In this document: positions 1 through 7,771 of the stretch, piece by piece
Numbering within the stretch: the first letter of the stretch is position 1
How the letters are laid out: each line of letters opens with the position of its first letter
From: SHLQ01 sp964562985
GTDB lineage: Bacteria > Actinomycetota > Acidimicrobiia > Acidimicrobiales > SHLQ01
DNA: 64,000 bases
Direction: 5' to 3'
Assembly: GCA_964562985.1 (NCBI GenBank)
Contig: CAZLWE010000012.1
Span: 1 to 64,000 of the forward strand
Position numbers and translations under genes: made by a program
The notes under the pieces: generated by a model
Databases searched by the model: none
The model's input: the letters and a program-made list of their open reading frames with translations, nothing else
What the model was told of the DNA's origin: nothing

Positions 1-552
1 GTATTCGTCCGGTCGGCCGGTTCGCAGTTTGAAACGCCGTGGCACCAAGACGAGCCGTACTGGTCGGTCGAGGGGCACGACACCTGCACTATCTGGATGC
101 CGCTCGTTCCCGTGAAGGCCGAGAGCGCTCTGGCTTTCGTACCCGGATCACACCTCGGCTCAGTGGTATTCGACCAATACGACTTCGGCACCTTGAACCC
201 CGACGGCAAGACCGATGTGGATCGAAGCGACTTCACGGCGACAGCAGAGGCCGACATCCCCAACATCAATGCGAACCCGGACGCCTTCGGCGTGTTGAGT
301 TGGGATATGGAGCCCGGCGATTGCGTAGTGTTCAACAGTCGAATCCTGCACGGCGGCTCGGGCAACCTCGACGCAGACCGCAATCTCGAAGTGTTCACCT
401 CGAAGTGGCTTGGCGACGACACTCGCATCGCATTTCGAGAAGTAGGAATGGACCCAGATTTCAGCGAGATCATGAGCGCCCACGGGCTTGATGCAGGCGA
501 TCGCCCGGGAACAGCACTCCTGCCCCAGGTGTGGTCGGCCGAAGTCACCTAG
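1..552 (+). CDS. Phytanoyl-CoA dioxygenase (PhyH) family protein, 3' part
   Basis: Reading frame 1 is open from the first base, so the 5' end lies outside the window; 183 residues remain. The visible part has the layout of the Fe(II)/2-oxoglutarate PhyH fold. An early HQD motif (the WHQDEPYW stretch) would supply the first two iron ligands, followed by a VPGSH turn, and ILHGGSGN would supply the distal histidine. The family hydroxylates small organic substrates using iron and 2-oxoglutarate; the substrate cannot be read from the sequence. The gene converges on a tRNA-Leu gene, with a strong two-way hairpin between them. Family assignment is firm; the specific reaction is unknown. Confidence 0.85.
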   Translation, partial: VFVRSAGSQFETPWHQDEPYWSVEGHDTCTIWMPLVPVKAESALAFVPGSHLGSVVFDQYDFGTLNPDGKTDVDRSDFTATAEADIPNINANPDAFGVLSWDMEPGDCVVFNSRILHGGSGNLDADRNLEVFTSKWLGDDTRIAFREVGMDPDFSEIMSAHGLDAGDRPGTALLPQVWSAEVT

Positions 553-585
553 CGCCCGCACACGGCCCTGCTGGGCTACAACTAC

Positions 586-614
586 AAAATCCCTCGCCAG
601 AGGCGAGGGATTTT
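586..614. terminator. Bidirectional intrinsic terminator
   Basis: A perfect 13-bp inverted repeat (586-598 and 602-614) with a 3-base loop, AAAATCCCTCGCC on the left arm. It begins with an A run and ends with a T run, so it can stop transcription from both sides. It lies between the converging PhyH gene and tRNA-Leu. Confidence 0.85.
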
Positions 615-620
615 GCGTTG

Positions 621-704
621 TGCGCGAGGAGGGACTTGAACCCTCACGTCCGTTAGGACACAGGCACCTTAAGCCTGCGCGTCTGCCAATTCCGCCACTC
701 GCGC
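621..704 (-). tRNA. tRNA-Leu (anticodon AAG)
   Basis: An 84-nt type II tRNA encoded on the minus strand, without an encoded CCA. The acceptor stem GCGCGAG/CTCGCGC pairs fully and the D arm is typical of leucine tRNAs. The anticodon stem is CAGGC/GCCTG and its 7-base loop is TTAAGGT, which places AAG at positions 34-36 (plus-strand 668-670). There is a long variable arm, and the T arm is GAGGG TTCAAGT CCCTC. Shifting the register to read TAA breaks the anticodon stem. A34 would normally need deamination to inosine to read CUU and CUC. Confidence 0.92.
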
Positions 705-813
705 GAGTGGCTTGATGTAGTTGTCAAGCAAGCGGATCGAGTCTCCCCGAACCGAGGTCATATCGTAGCTGCTCTACGAACAAGGTCCACCTAGGGCGGT
801 CTGCCTCAGGGGT

Positions 814-2550
814 CTATTCGTCGTTGCTGAACTGGTCGAGCACTACCGTGATCGCAGCGAGGTCGAGCGATCCGTCGGACTCCAACCCAACACTGCTCAG
901 GCTCTCACCAAACCACAGGTCATGGTGCGTGGTTACCAACGGTGCGAGTGCAGCCTCACCAAAGACGATGCTCTCTGCCTCGGCGTAATCGAGCTGACGA
1001 TCCTCGCCATCGAGTTCTTGGCGAGCCTGGGTGAGAACGTCATCGAGTCGATCGATAGAGATGCCAGTGATGTTGTCGGGACCGTCGGTGGCGAACATCG
1101 CGGCGATGTCGGACTCACGAGACGGCGAAGCCGACACGGTTCCGAAACGGAACAGGCCCAGCTCGCCGTTGGCCACCAACGTGCCGTACTCGACCGGGTC
1201 GTGACCGACCGCGGCGGCATCGAGGCCGATCTCTTGGAGCGCTGCGGCAATCGCTGTCGCCAGTTGCTCTTCGGCAGATACCGGGGTCTCATCGGTGCCG
1301 TCAGCATCTTCTCCAGCCGTGCTGTCCTCAGCAGGTGGAGGGGTGGCATCGAAGAAATAGTCCACGGTTAGCGGCACGTCGCGGCTGCTCGAGGCGTCGA
1401 TCAAGAGTCGCGCCTGTTCGAGGTCAAGCTCACATGCAACAGCGCAGGCGTCAACCGATTCAGCATCGACGTTGCCGTCAGGAGCAAAGCCATCCATGAC
1501 CGCGAGGCCGGGGAAGAACTCGTCTCGGAGCGACTCACGGTCGATCGTGTGCAAGACCGCCTGGCGAATGAGCGGATCATCCAGTGGAGCCTCGCTGGCA
1601 TCCATGGCAAAGAAGACGTGAACGCCACGATCAGATCGGCTGTGCTGCAGGCCTGGCGTCACAACGTCGGGGCCGAGCCCTATGCCGAGGTCGACCTCGC
1701 CAGCGGCCAACAATGACCCTTCCGGGTCCCAGAGCAGTTCAATAGCTGAAATCTCTCCCGGTGATTCAACGCCTTGCATACGGATGCCGTCCTCCCACAA
1801 TGCGACGGGCTCGAAGGCCGAAGAAGACGTCAGTGGGAATTCGTCTGCAGCAACCTCCTCGTCGGATTCTTCGGCGGGCGTGACCCCAAAGATCACTCCG
1901 GAGAGGACTTCGGCCAGGTCAGCAAAGGGCGTCGTCAACGTCAGCTCCACCTCGGTCTCGCTTACGGCACGGATACCGGACACCACGGCCGAATCGGAGT
2001 TGACGGCGCCAGCCTGGTTCCAACCCTCCACGGCCCACAAACTCGGCCCACTTAGAGAACTCACTCCCTGTGCAGCAATCCGGTTGAGACTCGCGACCGC
2101 ATCGACAGCCGTGATTGGCTCACCCGTGCTGAATACGTACTGGCCCAGCGAGAATGTCCACGTCAGTCCGTCTCTGCTCACGCGCCAACTGTCTGCGAGG
2201 GCGGGTGCGGCCAGACCGGTCGTCGAGTCGATCTGGGTCAAACCATCGGTCAACAGGTCGGTCACAAGAACCGCGACCGGGTCTGTCTCGTCAACCGCAT
2301 GAGGCAGGCCATACTCGAGGCTCGAAACCCCCACCCGAAGGGTGACAGGATCGTCAACGAAGGCGATGACCTCGGGGATAGTTGTCGTTGTTGGCACCAC
2401 GACAGGTTGCGTCGAGCTTGCCTGGAGCGCTGCGCCATTCCCCGCCACAGCGTCCCCGGAACTACACGCAGCTACCAATAATGCGAGTCCTAAGAGGCTC
2501 GCCGCCAAACGAATCGGCCAAGAAAAACTACCTAGAGCGGCGCTGCACAC
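814..2550 (-). CDS. ABC transporter substrate-binding lipoprotein, family 5 (peptide-binding type)
   Basis: A 578-residue exported lipoprotein. The N-terminus has a hydrophobic stretch ending in a LVAACSS lipobox with the acylated cysteine near residue 29. A low-complexity linker follows, then the two-lobed fold of solute-binding family 5 (OppA/DppA/NikA), with the usual LADSWRVSRDGLTWTFSL stretch near residues 120-138. Length fits the family. It would capture oligopeptides or similar solutes outside the membrane and pass them to an ABC permease, but no permease or ATPase genes are nearby, so it is an orphan here. The start is a GTG preceded closely by GGGGAG. Family is firm; the ligand is unknown. 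Confidence 0.88.
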   Translation of the reverse strand: MCSAALGSFSWPIRLAASLLGLALLVAACSSGDAVAGNGAALQASSTQPVVVPTTTTIPEVIAFVDDPVTLRVGVSSLEYGLPHAVDETDPVAVLVTDLLTDGLTQIDSTTGLAAPALADSWRVSRDGLTWTFSLGQYVFSTGEPITAVDAVASLNRIAAQGVSSLSGPSLWAVEGWNQAGAVNSDSAVVSGIRAVSETEVELTLTTPFADLAEVLSGVIFGVTPAEESDEEVAADEFPLTSSSAFEPVALWEDGIRMQGVESPGEISAIELLWDPEGSLLAAGEVDLGIGLGPDVVTPGLQHSRSDRGVHVFFAMDASEAPLDDPLIRQAVLHTIDRESLRDEFFPGLAVMDGFAPDGNVDAESVDACAVACELDLEQARLLIDASSSRDVPLTVDYFFDATPPPAEDSTAGEDADGTDETPVSAEEQLATAIAAALQEIGLDAAAVGHDPVEYGTLVANGELGLFRFGTVSASPSRESDIAAMFATDGPDNITGISIDRLDDVLTQARQELDGEDRQLDYAEAESIVFGEAALAPLVTTHHDLWFGESLSSVGLESDGSLDLAAITVVLDQFSNDE

Positions 2551-2631
2551 ACACTCCCCGTCGGATTAGGAGAGCAATTTGTGAGTCGCTGGACCTATAT
2601 CCACCGACATTTTCAAGCCGGAAGAAACCCG

Positions 2632-2865
2632 CTAGCTGAAGTCAAACAACAGCGCCAGAGCCACCGTCGTGAAGGTAAACGCCGTAGCGACAAGAATCGT
2701 GATGCGGTTCAGGTTCTGCTCGACGACCGTAGAACCAGCTGAGGTCGCACCCAAGCCACCACCGAACATGTCGGAAAGGCCGCCGCCGCGCCCGGAGTGC
2801 AACAGCACAAGGAACACGAGCGCCAGGCTCAAGATGACGTGGATGATGAGGACAAACCAGAACAT
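2632..2865 (-). CDS. secG: Preprotein translocase subunit SecG
   Basis: A 77-residue membrane protein with two hydrophobic segments (about residues 2-21 and 52-74) around the conserved cytoplasmic loop LHSGRGGGLSDMFGGG. SecG joins SecY and SecE in the Sec channel and assists protein export. The frame stays open far upstream, but ATG at 2865 (MFWFVLIIHV) gives the normal SecG length and topology; longer versions would overlap tpiA. It closes the gap-pgk-tpiA-secG run, an order common in actinobacteria. Confidence 0.93.
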   Translation of the reverse strand: MFWFVLIIHVILSLALVFLVLLHSGRGGGLSDMFGGGLGATSAGSTVVEQNLNRITILVATAFTFTTVALALLFDFS

Positions 2866-2891
2866 TGGTACTCCTAAGACCGAATCCCAGT

Positions 2892-3665
2892 TTAACGCAG
2901 ACGGTACTGAATACAGTGCGCGAAGTCTTCTGCGGACAGAGACGCTCCGCCAATCAACGCGCCGTCGATATCGGGCTGACTCATCAGGTCGGGTGCAGTC
3001 CCGGGCTTTACCGATCCTCCGTATTGGATTCGCACTGTCTCGGCGGTCTCGGACTTGTACAAATCGCCCACCGTGTCCCGAATAAGCTTGCATACCTCTT
3101 GCGCATCAGCAGGGGTCGCAGTTGCACCCGTGCCAATCGCCCAGATCGGCTCGTACGCGATAACCATCTCGCCGACCTGCTCGGCCTTCACGCCGGCCAA
3201 CCCTTCAGTTACCTGGCTGACGATGTGATCCTTCATCTCGCCAGCTTCGCGCTGCTCGAGGGTTTCGCCCACGGCCATGATCGGCGTCATGTTGTGCTTG
3301 AAGACCGTCCTGACCTTCAGGTTGACTTGCTCGTCGGTCTCGCCGAAGTGCTGGCGGCGTTCGCTATGACCACAGATCACAAACGACACGTACAGCTTTT
3401 CCAACATCGCCGCCGAAACCTCACCGGTGAAGGCGCCAGTAACTTCTTCGTGACAGTTCTGAGCGCCGAGCGCGATCGGAATCTTGTCGCTCTCGAGCAA
3501 GGTCTGCACCGAACGAAGACTGGTGAACGGTGGGTGGATCGAAATGTCGACCGCCTTAATGTCGTCCTTTGTCAGCGCATAAGACAGCTTCTGGACGTGT
3601 TGGATCGCCTCAAAGTGATTGAGGTTCATCTTCCAATTGCCGCTCATCAACGGTTTACGAGTCAT
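2892..3665 (-). CDS. tpiA: Triose-phosphate isomerase
   Basis: A 257-residue TIM barrel that interconverts dihydroxyacetone phosphate and glyceraldehyde 3-phosphate in glycolysis and gluconeogenesis. The N-terminal GNWKMN carries the substrate-binding lysine, ICGHSERR the electrophilic histidine, and AYEPIWAIGTG the catalytic glutamate followed by the flexible loop. GGSVKP and GALIGGASL form the phosphate site. Full length, with no anomalies. It lies 33 bp downstream of pgk, on the same strand as gap, pgk and secG, so probably co-transcribed. Confidence 0.97.
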   Translation of the reverse strand: MTRKPLMSGNWKMNLNHFEAIQHVQKLSYALTKDDIKAVDISIHPPFTSLRSVQTLLESDKIPIALGAQNCHEEVTGAFTGEVSAAMLEKLYVSFVICGHSERRQHFGETDEQVNLKVRTVFKHNMTPIMAVGETLEQREAGEMKDHIVSQVTEGLAGVKAEQVGEMVIAYEPIWAIGTGATATPADAQEVCKLIRDTVGDLYKSETAETVRIQYGGSVKPGTAPDLMSQPDIDGALIGGASLSAEDFAHCIQYRLR

Positions 3666-3698
3666 GGTTGGTCGCTTTCTCTATGGGGACAGCCCCGT

Positions 3699-4808
3699 TT
3701 AGCTCCGCAATGCAGCGAGGCCGGGCAGGTCGCCCTTTTCAAGTAGTTCGAGGGAGGCGCCGCCACCGGTCGATACATGGTCGATGTCGCCATCGAACCC
3801 GAATTGTTTTGCCGCCGCTGCACTATCGCCGCCGCCGATCACGGTGAAGGCGCTCGATTCGGCAAGTGCCTGCGCAACATGTTTCGTTCCCGCTTCGAAT
3901 CGGGGATCTTCGAACACGCCGACCGGTCCGTTCCACAGAACGGTTTGGGCATCCGCGATGATCTCGCTGAACTCCGCTGCCGTGCCGGGGCCGATATCGA
4001 CGCCGTTCCAGCCATCGGGGATGCTCCGACCGACCTGTCGAACCTCTCCCCCAGCTTCGGGGTTGAACAGTTCTCCGTCCGGGCCGAGTGCGGTGATATC
4101 AGTTGGAAGCACGATCTTGTCGGTTCCTTGGAGCACCTTGCAGAAGTCGACCATCGATTCCTCGAGCAACGACTCACCAACCGAGTGACCCATGGCAGAA
4201 AGGAACGTGTACGCCATGCCTCCACCGATCAGCAAGCGATCGACACGAGGCAACAGGCACTCGATGACCGCAACCTTGTCGCTGACCTTCGAGCCGCCCA
4301 TGATCGCCACGAATGGCTTACGAGCGTTGTCGCGTACCCCGCCGAGGATCTTGACTTCCTTTTCCAGGAGGCGGCCGGCAGCCGACGGCAAATGCGCCGG
4401 AGGCCCAACGATCGACGCATGCTCTCGATGTGATGCACCGAATGCATCGTTCACGTAGAGGTCTTGGCCCTCGATCAATTTCTGCACGAACGCTGGATCG
4501 TTCGAGGTCTCGCCAGGATCAAAGCGCAGGTTCTCCAACAAGGTGATGCCCGGAAGCAGCGAGTGGAGGTGCTCGCGCACTGGCTCGATCGAATACTTCG
4601 GGTTCGGCTCACCTTTCGGACGGCCGAGGTGACTCATCGCGGTAACTTCCGCTCCTGCGTCCAAGAGATGCCGCAGTGTTGGTAGCGCCGAGCGAATTCG
4701 GAGATCATCGGTGATCTCGCCGTCGATGATCGGAACGTTGAAGTCCGCACGTACGAGCGCTCGCTTCCCAGCGATATCTCCAAGATCTTCCAGTGTCGGG
4801 ACAGCCAT
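3699..4808 (-). CDS. pgk: Phosphoglycerate kinase, compact form
   Basis: Transfers phosphate between 1,3-bisphosphoglycerate and ADP in glycolysis. All the usual motifs are present: RADFNVP and SHLGRPKG (substrate-binding basic residues), the ENLRF block, AFGASHREHAS, GGSKVSDK, WNGPVGVFE, and the nucleotide-site segments GGGDSAAAA and STGGGASLE. At 369 residues it is short for the family (about 390-400). Aligned by eye to the E. coli enzyme, about 18 residues are missing just before LLENLRF, while the flanking segments line up without gaps. The ATG has a good AGGAGG site. It lies 119 bp downstream of gap, with a perfect inverted repeat between them. Confidence 0.95.
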   Translation of the reverse strand: MAVPTLEDLGDIAGKRALVRADFNVPIIDGEITDDLRIRSALPTLRHLLDAGAEVTAMSHLGRPKGEPNPKYSIEPVREHLHSLLPGITLLENLRFDPGETSNDPAFVQKLIEGQDLYVNDAFGASHREHASIVGPPAHLPSAAGRLLEKEVKILGGVRDNARKPFVAIMGGSKVSDKVAVIECLLPRVDRLLIGGGMAYTFLSAMGHSVGESLLEESMVDFCKVLQGTDKIVLPTDITALGPDGELFNPEAGGEVRQVGRSIPDGWNGVDIGPGTAAEFSEIIADAQTVLWNGPVGVFEDPRFEAGTKHVAQALAESSAFTVIGGGDSAAAAKQFGFDGDIDHVSTGGGASLELLEKGDLPGLAALRS

Positions 4809-4849
4809 CGTGTTGATCCTCCTAAGGGCCTAGTGGTCATAATCGCAGA

Positions 4850-4880
4850 GTGCGCAAGCCCGATATTTGGACTTGCGCAC
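4850..4880. promoter_or_regulatory. Inverted repeat in the gap-pgk intergenic space
   Basis: A perfect 9-bp inverted repeat, GTGCGCAAG (4850-4858) and CTTGCGCAC (4872-4880), with a 13-base spacer. It lies 47 bases after the gap stop and 42 before the pgk start on the transcribed strand. No T run follows on the minus strand, so it is more likely an operator, an RNA-processing hairpin or an attenuator than a plain terminator. Confidence 0.4.
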
Positions 4881-4927
4881 CTGCGGATTTCGCTACCTGA
4901 TGCACGCAACAGTTGTTGCGGCCCTGG

Positions 4928-5983
4928 TTACTTCTTCTTTGCAGCAGCTTTCTTCTTGGCTGGCTTCTTTGCGAGCTTCTTCTTGCGCTTGCCGACGATC
5001 TCGGTGAGCTCAACAAGGCGGGTTGAATAGCCCATCTCGTTGTCGTACCAGCCAGCGATCTTTACGAGCGTGCCCATGCTCATGGTGAGCCCGGAGTCGA
5101 AGATGCACGAAGCGGTGCGCCCGACGATGTCGGAGGAGACCAATGGTTCGGTGGTGTAGTCGAGGACGTTCTTCATTGGGCCCTTGGTAGCGGCCTCCTT
5201 GAACGCGGCGTTGATCTGTTCGACCGTAGCTGGCTTCTTGAGCACGGCGGTGAAGTCGGTGAGTGAACCGTCTGGGATTGGAACTCGCAGCGCCATGCCG
5301 TCGAGCTTGCCCTGCATCTTCTTGAGAACCAGACCGGTAGCTCTGGCAGCGCCGGTGGTGGTGGGCACGATGTTCACTGCGGCGGCGCGAGCACGGCGGG
5401 GGTCGCGGTGCGGCGCATCGACGATGTTCTGGTCGCCGGTGTAGCCGTGAGCGGTCGTCATCAGACCTTCGACGATGCCGAACTTGTCGTCGAGCACCTT
5501 CACCATTGGCACGAAGCAGTTGGTCGTACACGATGCGTTCGAGAGGACGTGGTGCTTCGCTGGGTCGTAGAGGTGATCGTTCACACCGAGAACGAACGTT
5601 GCATCACAAGTAGCTGGTGCAGAGATCAGCACCTTCTTGGCACCCGCGGTCAGGTGGGCGCTGGCCTTCTCCTTGGAGTTGAATACGCCGGTCGACTCGA
5701 TGACGACATCGACGCCGAGCTCTTCCCATGGAAGGTCTGCCGGGTTACGCTCGGAGAGCACCGTGATGCGGTCGCCGTCGATTCGAAGTTCTTTCTTTCC
5801 AGCCGAGATCTTGCCGGGATAGCGGCCATGCACGGAGTCGTTCTGCAGCAGCGCTGCCATCTGCTCGATCGATCCGAGATCGTTTACAGCGACGAAGTCG
5901 ATGTCCGCTCCGGTGGCTTTGGCGGCACGGAAGTAGTTCCGGCCGATACGCCCGAATCCGTTAATTGCTACACGCACGGTCAT
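4928..5983 (-). CDS. gap: Glyceraldehyde-3-phosphate dehydrogenase with lysine-rich tail
   Basis: Oxidises glyceraldehyde 3-phosphate to 1,3-bisphosphoglycerate. The N-terminal GFGRIGRN is the NAD-binding Rossmann motif, SNASCTTN near residues 150-157 holds the catalytic cysteine, and the end of the core has WYDNEMGYS. The core fits the family's roughly 330-335 residues. After it come about 20 extra residues made almost only of Lys and Ala (GKRKKKLAKKPAKKK and so on), which typical GAPDHs lack. The tail is in frame with a single stop, so it is not an obvious sequencing artefact. First gene of the gap-pgk-tpiA-secG run. Confidence 0.96.
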   Translation of the reverse strand: MTVRVAINGFGRIGRNYFRAAKATGADIDFVAVNDLGSIEQMAALLQNDSVHGRYPGKISAGKKELRIDGDRITVLSERNPADLPWEELGVDVVIESTGVFNSKEKASAHLTAGAKKVLISAPATCDATFVLGVNDHLYDPAKHHVLSNASCTTNCFVPMVKVLDDKFGIVEGLMTTAHGYTGDQNIVDAPHRDPRRARAAAVNIVPTTTGAARATGLVLKKMQGKLDGMALRVPIPDGSLTDFTAVLKKPATVEQINAAFKEAATKGPMKNVLDYTTEPLVSSDIVGRTASCIFDSGLTMSMGTLVKIAGWYDNEMGYSTRLVELTEIVGKRKKKLAKKPAKKKAAAKKK

Positions 5984-6137
5984 TGTTCAGGTGATCCTTT
6001 CGGGGATGTCCACAGATCGTTCTAGCGCGCGCTGACCAGAAGCGGCGTGAATTGCGCCTTTGTTTCGATGAAAGGAACAAAGGACACAGCCCGGTCCTAT
6101 CAGAAAAACAGATAGGCAACCTCTCACCGGCGTCCGT
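5984..6137. other. rapZ-gap intergenic region with inverted repeats
   Basis: A 154-base space with no credible gene. It holds an 8-bp inverted repeat, CCTTTGTT/AACAAAGG (6057-6064 and 6076-6083), and a 6-bp hairpin CCTATC/GATAGG (6096-6101 and 6111-6116) just after the rapZ stop. The larger repeat is a candidate operator or promoter element for the glycolytic run. In many Gram-positive bacteria yvcK and whiA follow rapZ here; both are absent. Confidence 0.4.
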
Positions 6138-7001
6138 TCAGCCCGAGGTGGAGGCCTTCTCGACGTCGCGGTGGGTGACGTGCGGGGAATGACCAATGCG
6201 CTGGAGGATCTTCGCTGTCTCCTCGGCAATCGCTACCGACCGGTGCTGACCCCCCGTACACCCGAACGCGATCGTGAGATAGCTCTTGCCTTCTTGCACA
6301 TAGGCCGGCAGCAACAGCCCCAACATGCGCTCGAGACGTTCTAAGAACGCGCCCGTCAACGGCTGTCCCAACACGTAGTCGCTGACGGGAGCGTCGAGTC
6401 CGGTGAGAGGACGGAGTTCCTCCACCCAGTGCGGGTTCGGCAAGAATCGACAATCGAGCACCAGATCAACATCGATCGGCATGCCGTGCTTGTAGCCAAA
6501 CGACACCACTTGTGTACTCATTGCACCAGCGGGCGACTCCGTGCCGAACAGATCGACGAGTCGATCTCGCAGCTCATGGACGTTGAGATTCGATGTGTCG
6601 ATCACGACGTCGGCCTCGGCCTTCACCGCTTCGAGTGCAGCTCGTTCCCCCTCGATCGCCTCGGTAAGTCCTTTGTCGCCGAAGGGATGGCGCCGACGGG
6701 TTGATTCGTATCGACGCACCAAGGTTGCCGTCGACGCCTCGAGGTAGAGAATTCGTACACGAGCGCCGCTGGCGCGTAGTTCGGCGATCGCGGCGAGTAA
6801 CTCGTCGACGTTCGCGCCTCCCGGCACGGCGAGAGCGACGTTCCCGGTTGTCGAGCCTGGCGCATCGGCCAACTCACCCACCTTGGGGATCAGCGCTGGC
6901 GGAAGGTTGTCGATGACGAACCAGCCGAGGTCTTCAAGCACATTCGCCGCATGTGATCGCCCGGCGCCTGAATTTCCGGTCACTACGAGGAACTCGCTCA
7001 C
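6138..7001 (-). CDS. rapZ: RNase adapter / nucleotide-binding protein RapZ (YvcJ family)
   Basis: A 287-residue P-loop protein. The Walker A motif is GNSGAGRS near residues 8-15, with Arg in place of the usual Lys, as in other actinobacterial members. FVIDNLPP and the C-terminal CTGGQHRSVAIAE block are family hallmarks. The family binds and hydrolyses nucleotides; in E. coli RapZ binds a small RNA controlling GlmS, while the role in actinobacteria is not settled. Full length, ATG start. It lies downstream of a methyltransferase and upstream of gap. Confidence 0.94.
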   Translation of the reverse strand: MSEFLVVTGNSGAGRSHAANVLEDLGWFVIDNLPPALIPKVGELADAPGSTTGNVALAVPGGANVDELLAAIAELRASGARVRILYLEASTATLVRRYESTRRRHPFGDKGLTEAIEGERAALEAVKAEADVVIDTSNLNVHELRDRLVDLFGTESPAGAMSTQVVSFGYKHGMPIDVDLVLDCRFLPNPHWVEELRPLTGLDAPVSDYVLGQPLTGAFLERLERMLGLLLPAYVQEGKSYLTIAFGCTGGQHRSVAIAEETAKILQRIGHSPHVTHRDVEKASTSG

Positions 7002-7018
7002 AGCCCGATCCTAGCCAG

Positions 7019-7771
7019 TCACCGACGCTCGGCCACGAGCACGAGCAAACGAGGGATCGCTGCCGCAGCCTCGTAGCTGGGCGACTTGTCGCGAAACCCG
7101 GGCGGAGGCGCGGGTTCGTGCATCTCTGTGAGAAACAGCCCAGCGCCGGCCATGGCGTTGATGTAGCGACTCAACGGACGATGGACGAACGGGATGAACA
7201 CGTCCTTGTGGACTTCCTCCACCTGCGACGACTCGACGAGATACGGGCCAAGTCGCCAATATTGCTCGGCGGGGTCGACCATGTGGTCATCAATCCACCC
7301 CGAGCCAGGCGTTTGGAGCAGCGGGTGGTTGAGGAAGAAGACAAACCGTCCTCCTGGCGTAAGGACGCGAGCGACTTCGTCGATCGCCGGTTGCAGGTGG
7401 TCGATATGTTCGAAGACGAGGCAGGCGACGGCCGCGTCGAAGCTCGCTGCGGCTACGGGGATCGCCGCGGCCTCAGCCAAGACGAACGCAGGTCCCCCAC
7501 CGCGCTGGGCTGCGCGGGAGATGAGCTCGCTCGTGGGATCGAATCCGATGACCGATCCTGCACCTTCGACGACCCGTCGAGCGACCTGCCCTTCGCCGGT
7601 GCCGATATCGAGCACCCGTTGGAAGCCGCTAAGCAGTTGACCGGCAAGCGGAAGAATTTGCTCCTCGTACTCCGGGTCGGCGCCTTGGGTAAAGCCTTCA
7701 TCCCACCAATCCGCGTGTGACTCCCAGAGTCCCTCGGCATCAACCACCAGGTCAGCCTGCGTCGTCGCCAC
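7019..7771 (-). CDS. Class I SAM-dependent methyltransferase
   Basis: A 250-residue protein with the class I methyltransferase fold of the Methyltransf_11 type. Motif I is VLDIGTGEGQVAR (about residues 53-65), motif II the acidic GFDPTSE, then FDAAVACLVFEHIDH, and motif III VLTPGGRFVFFLNHPL. The substrate is not evident; the C-terminal part resembles small-molecule methyltransferases. A GTG start overlaps the end of the upstream membrane-protein gene by 20 bases, suggesting coupled translation. It sits between that gene and rapZ on the minus strand. Confidence 0.88.
   Translation of the reverse strand: MATTQADLVVDAEGLWESHADWWDEGFTQGADPEYEEQILPLAGQLLSGFQRVLDIGTGEGQVARRVVEGAGSVIGFDPTSELISRAAQRGGGPAFVLAEAAAIPVAAASFDAAVACLVFEHIDHLQPAIDEVARVLTPGGRFVFFLNHPLLQTPGSGWIDDHMVDPAEQYWRLGPYLVESSQVEEVHKDVFIPFVHRPLSRYINAMAGAGLFLTEMHEPAPPPGFRDKSPSYEAAAAIPRLLVLVAERR

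Noticed and set aside
621..704. Reading the tRNA-Leu anticodon as TAA
   Set aside because: That register breaks at least two pairs of the anticodon stem; AAG gives five perfect pairs.
6138..7001. Arg instead of Lys in the RapZ Walker A as a damaged site
   Set aside because: GxSGAGR is common among actinobacterial members of the family.
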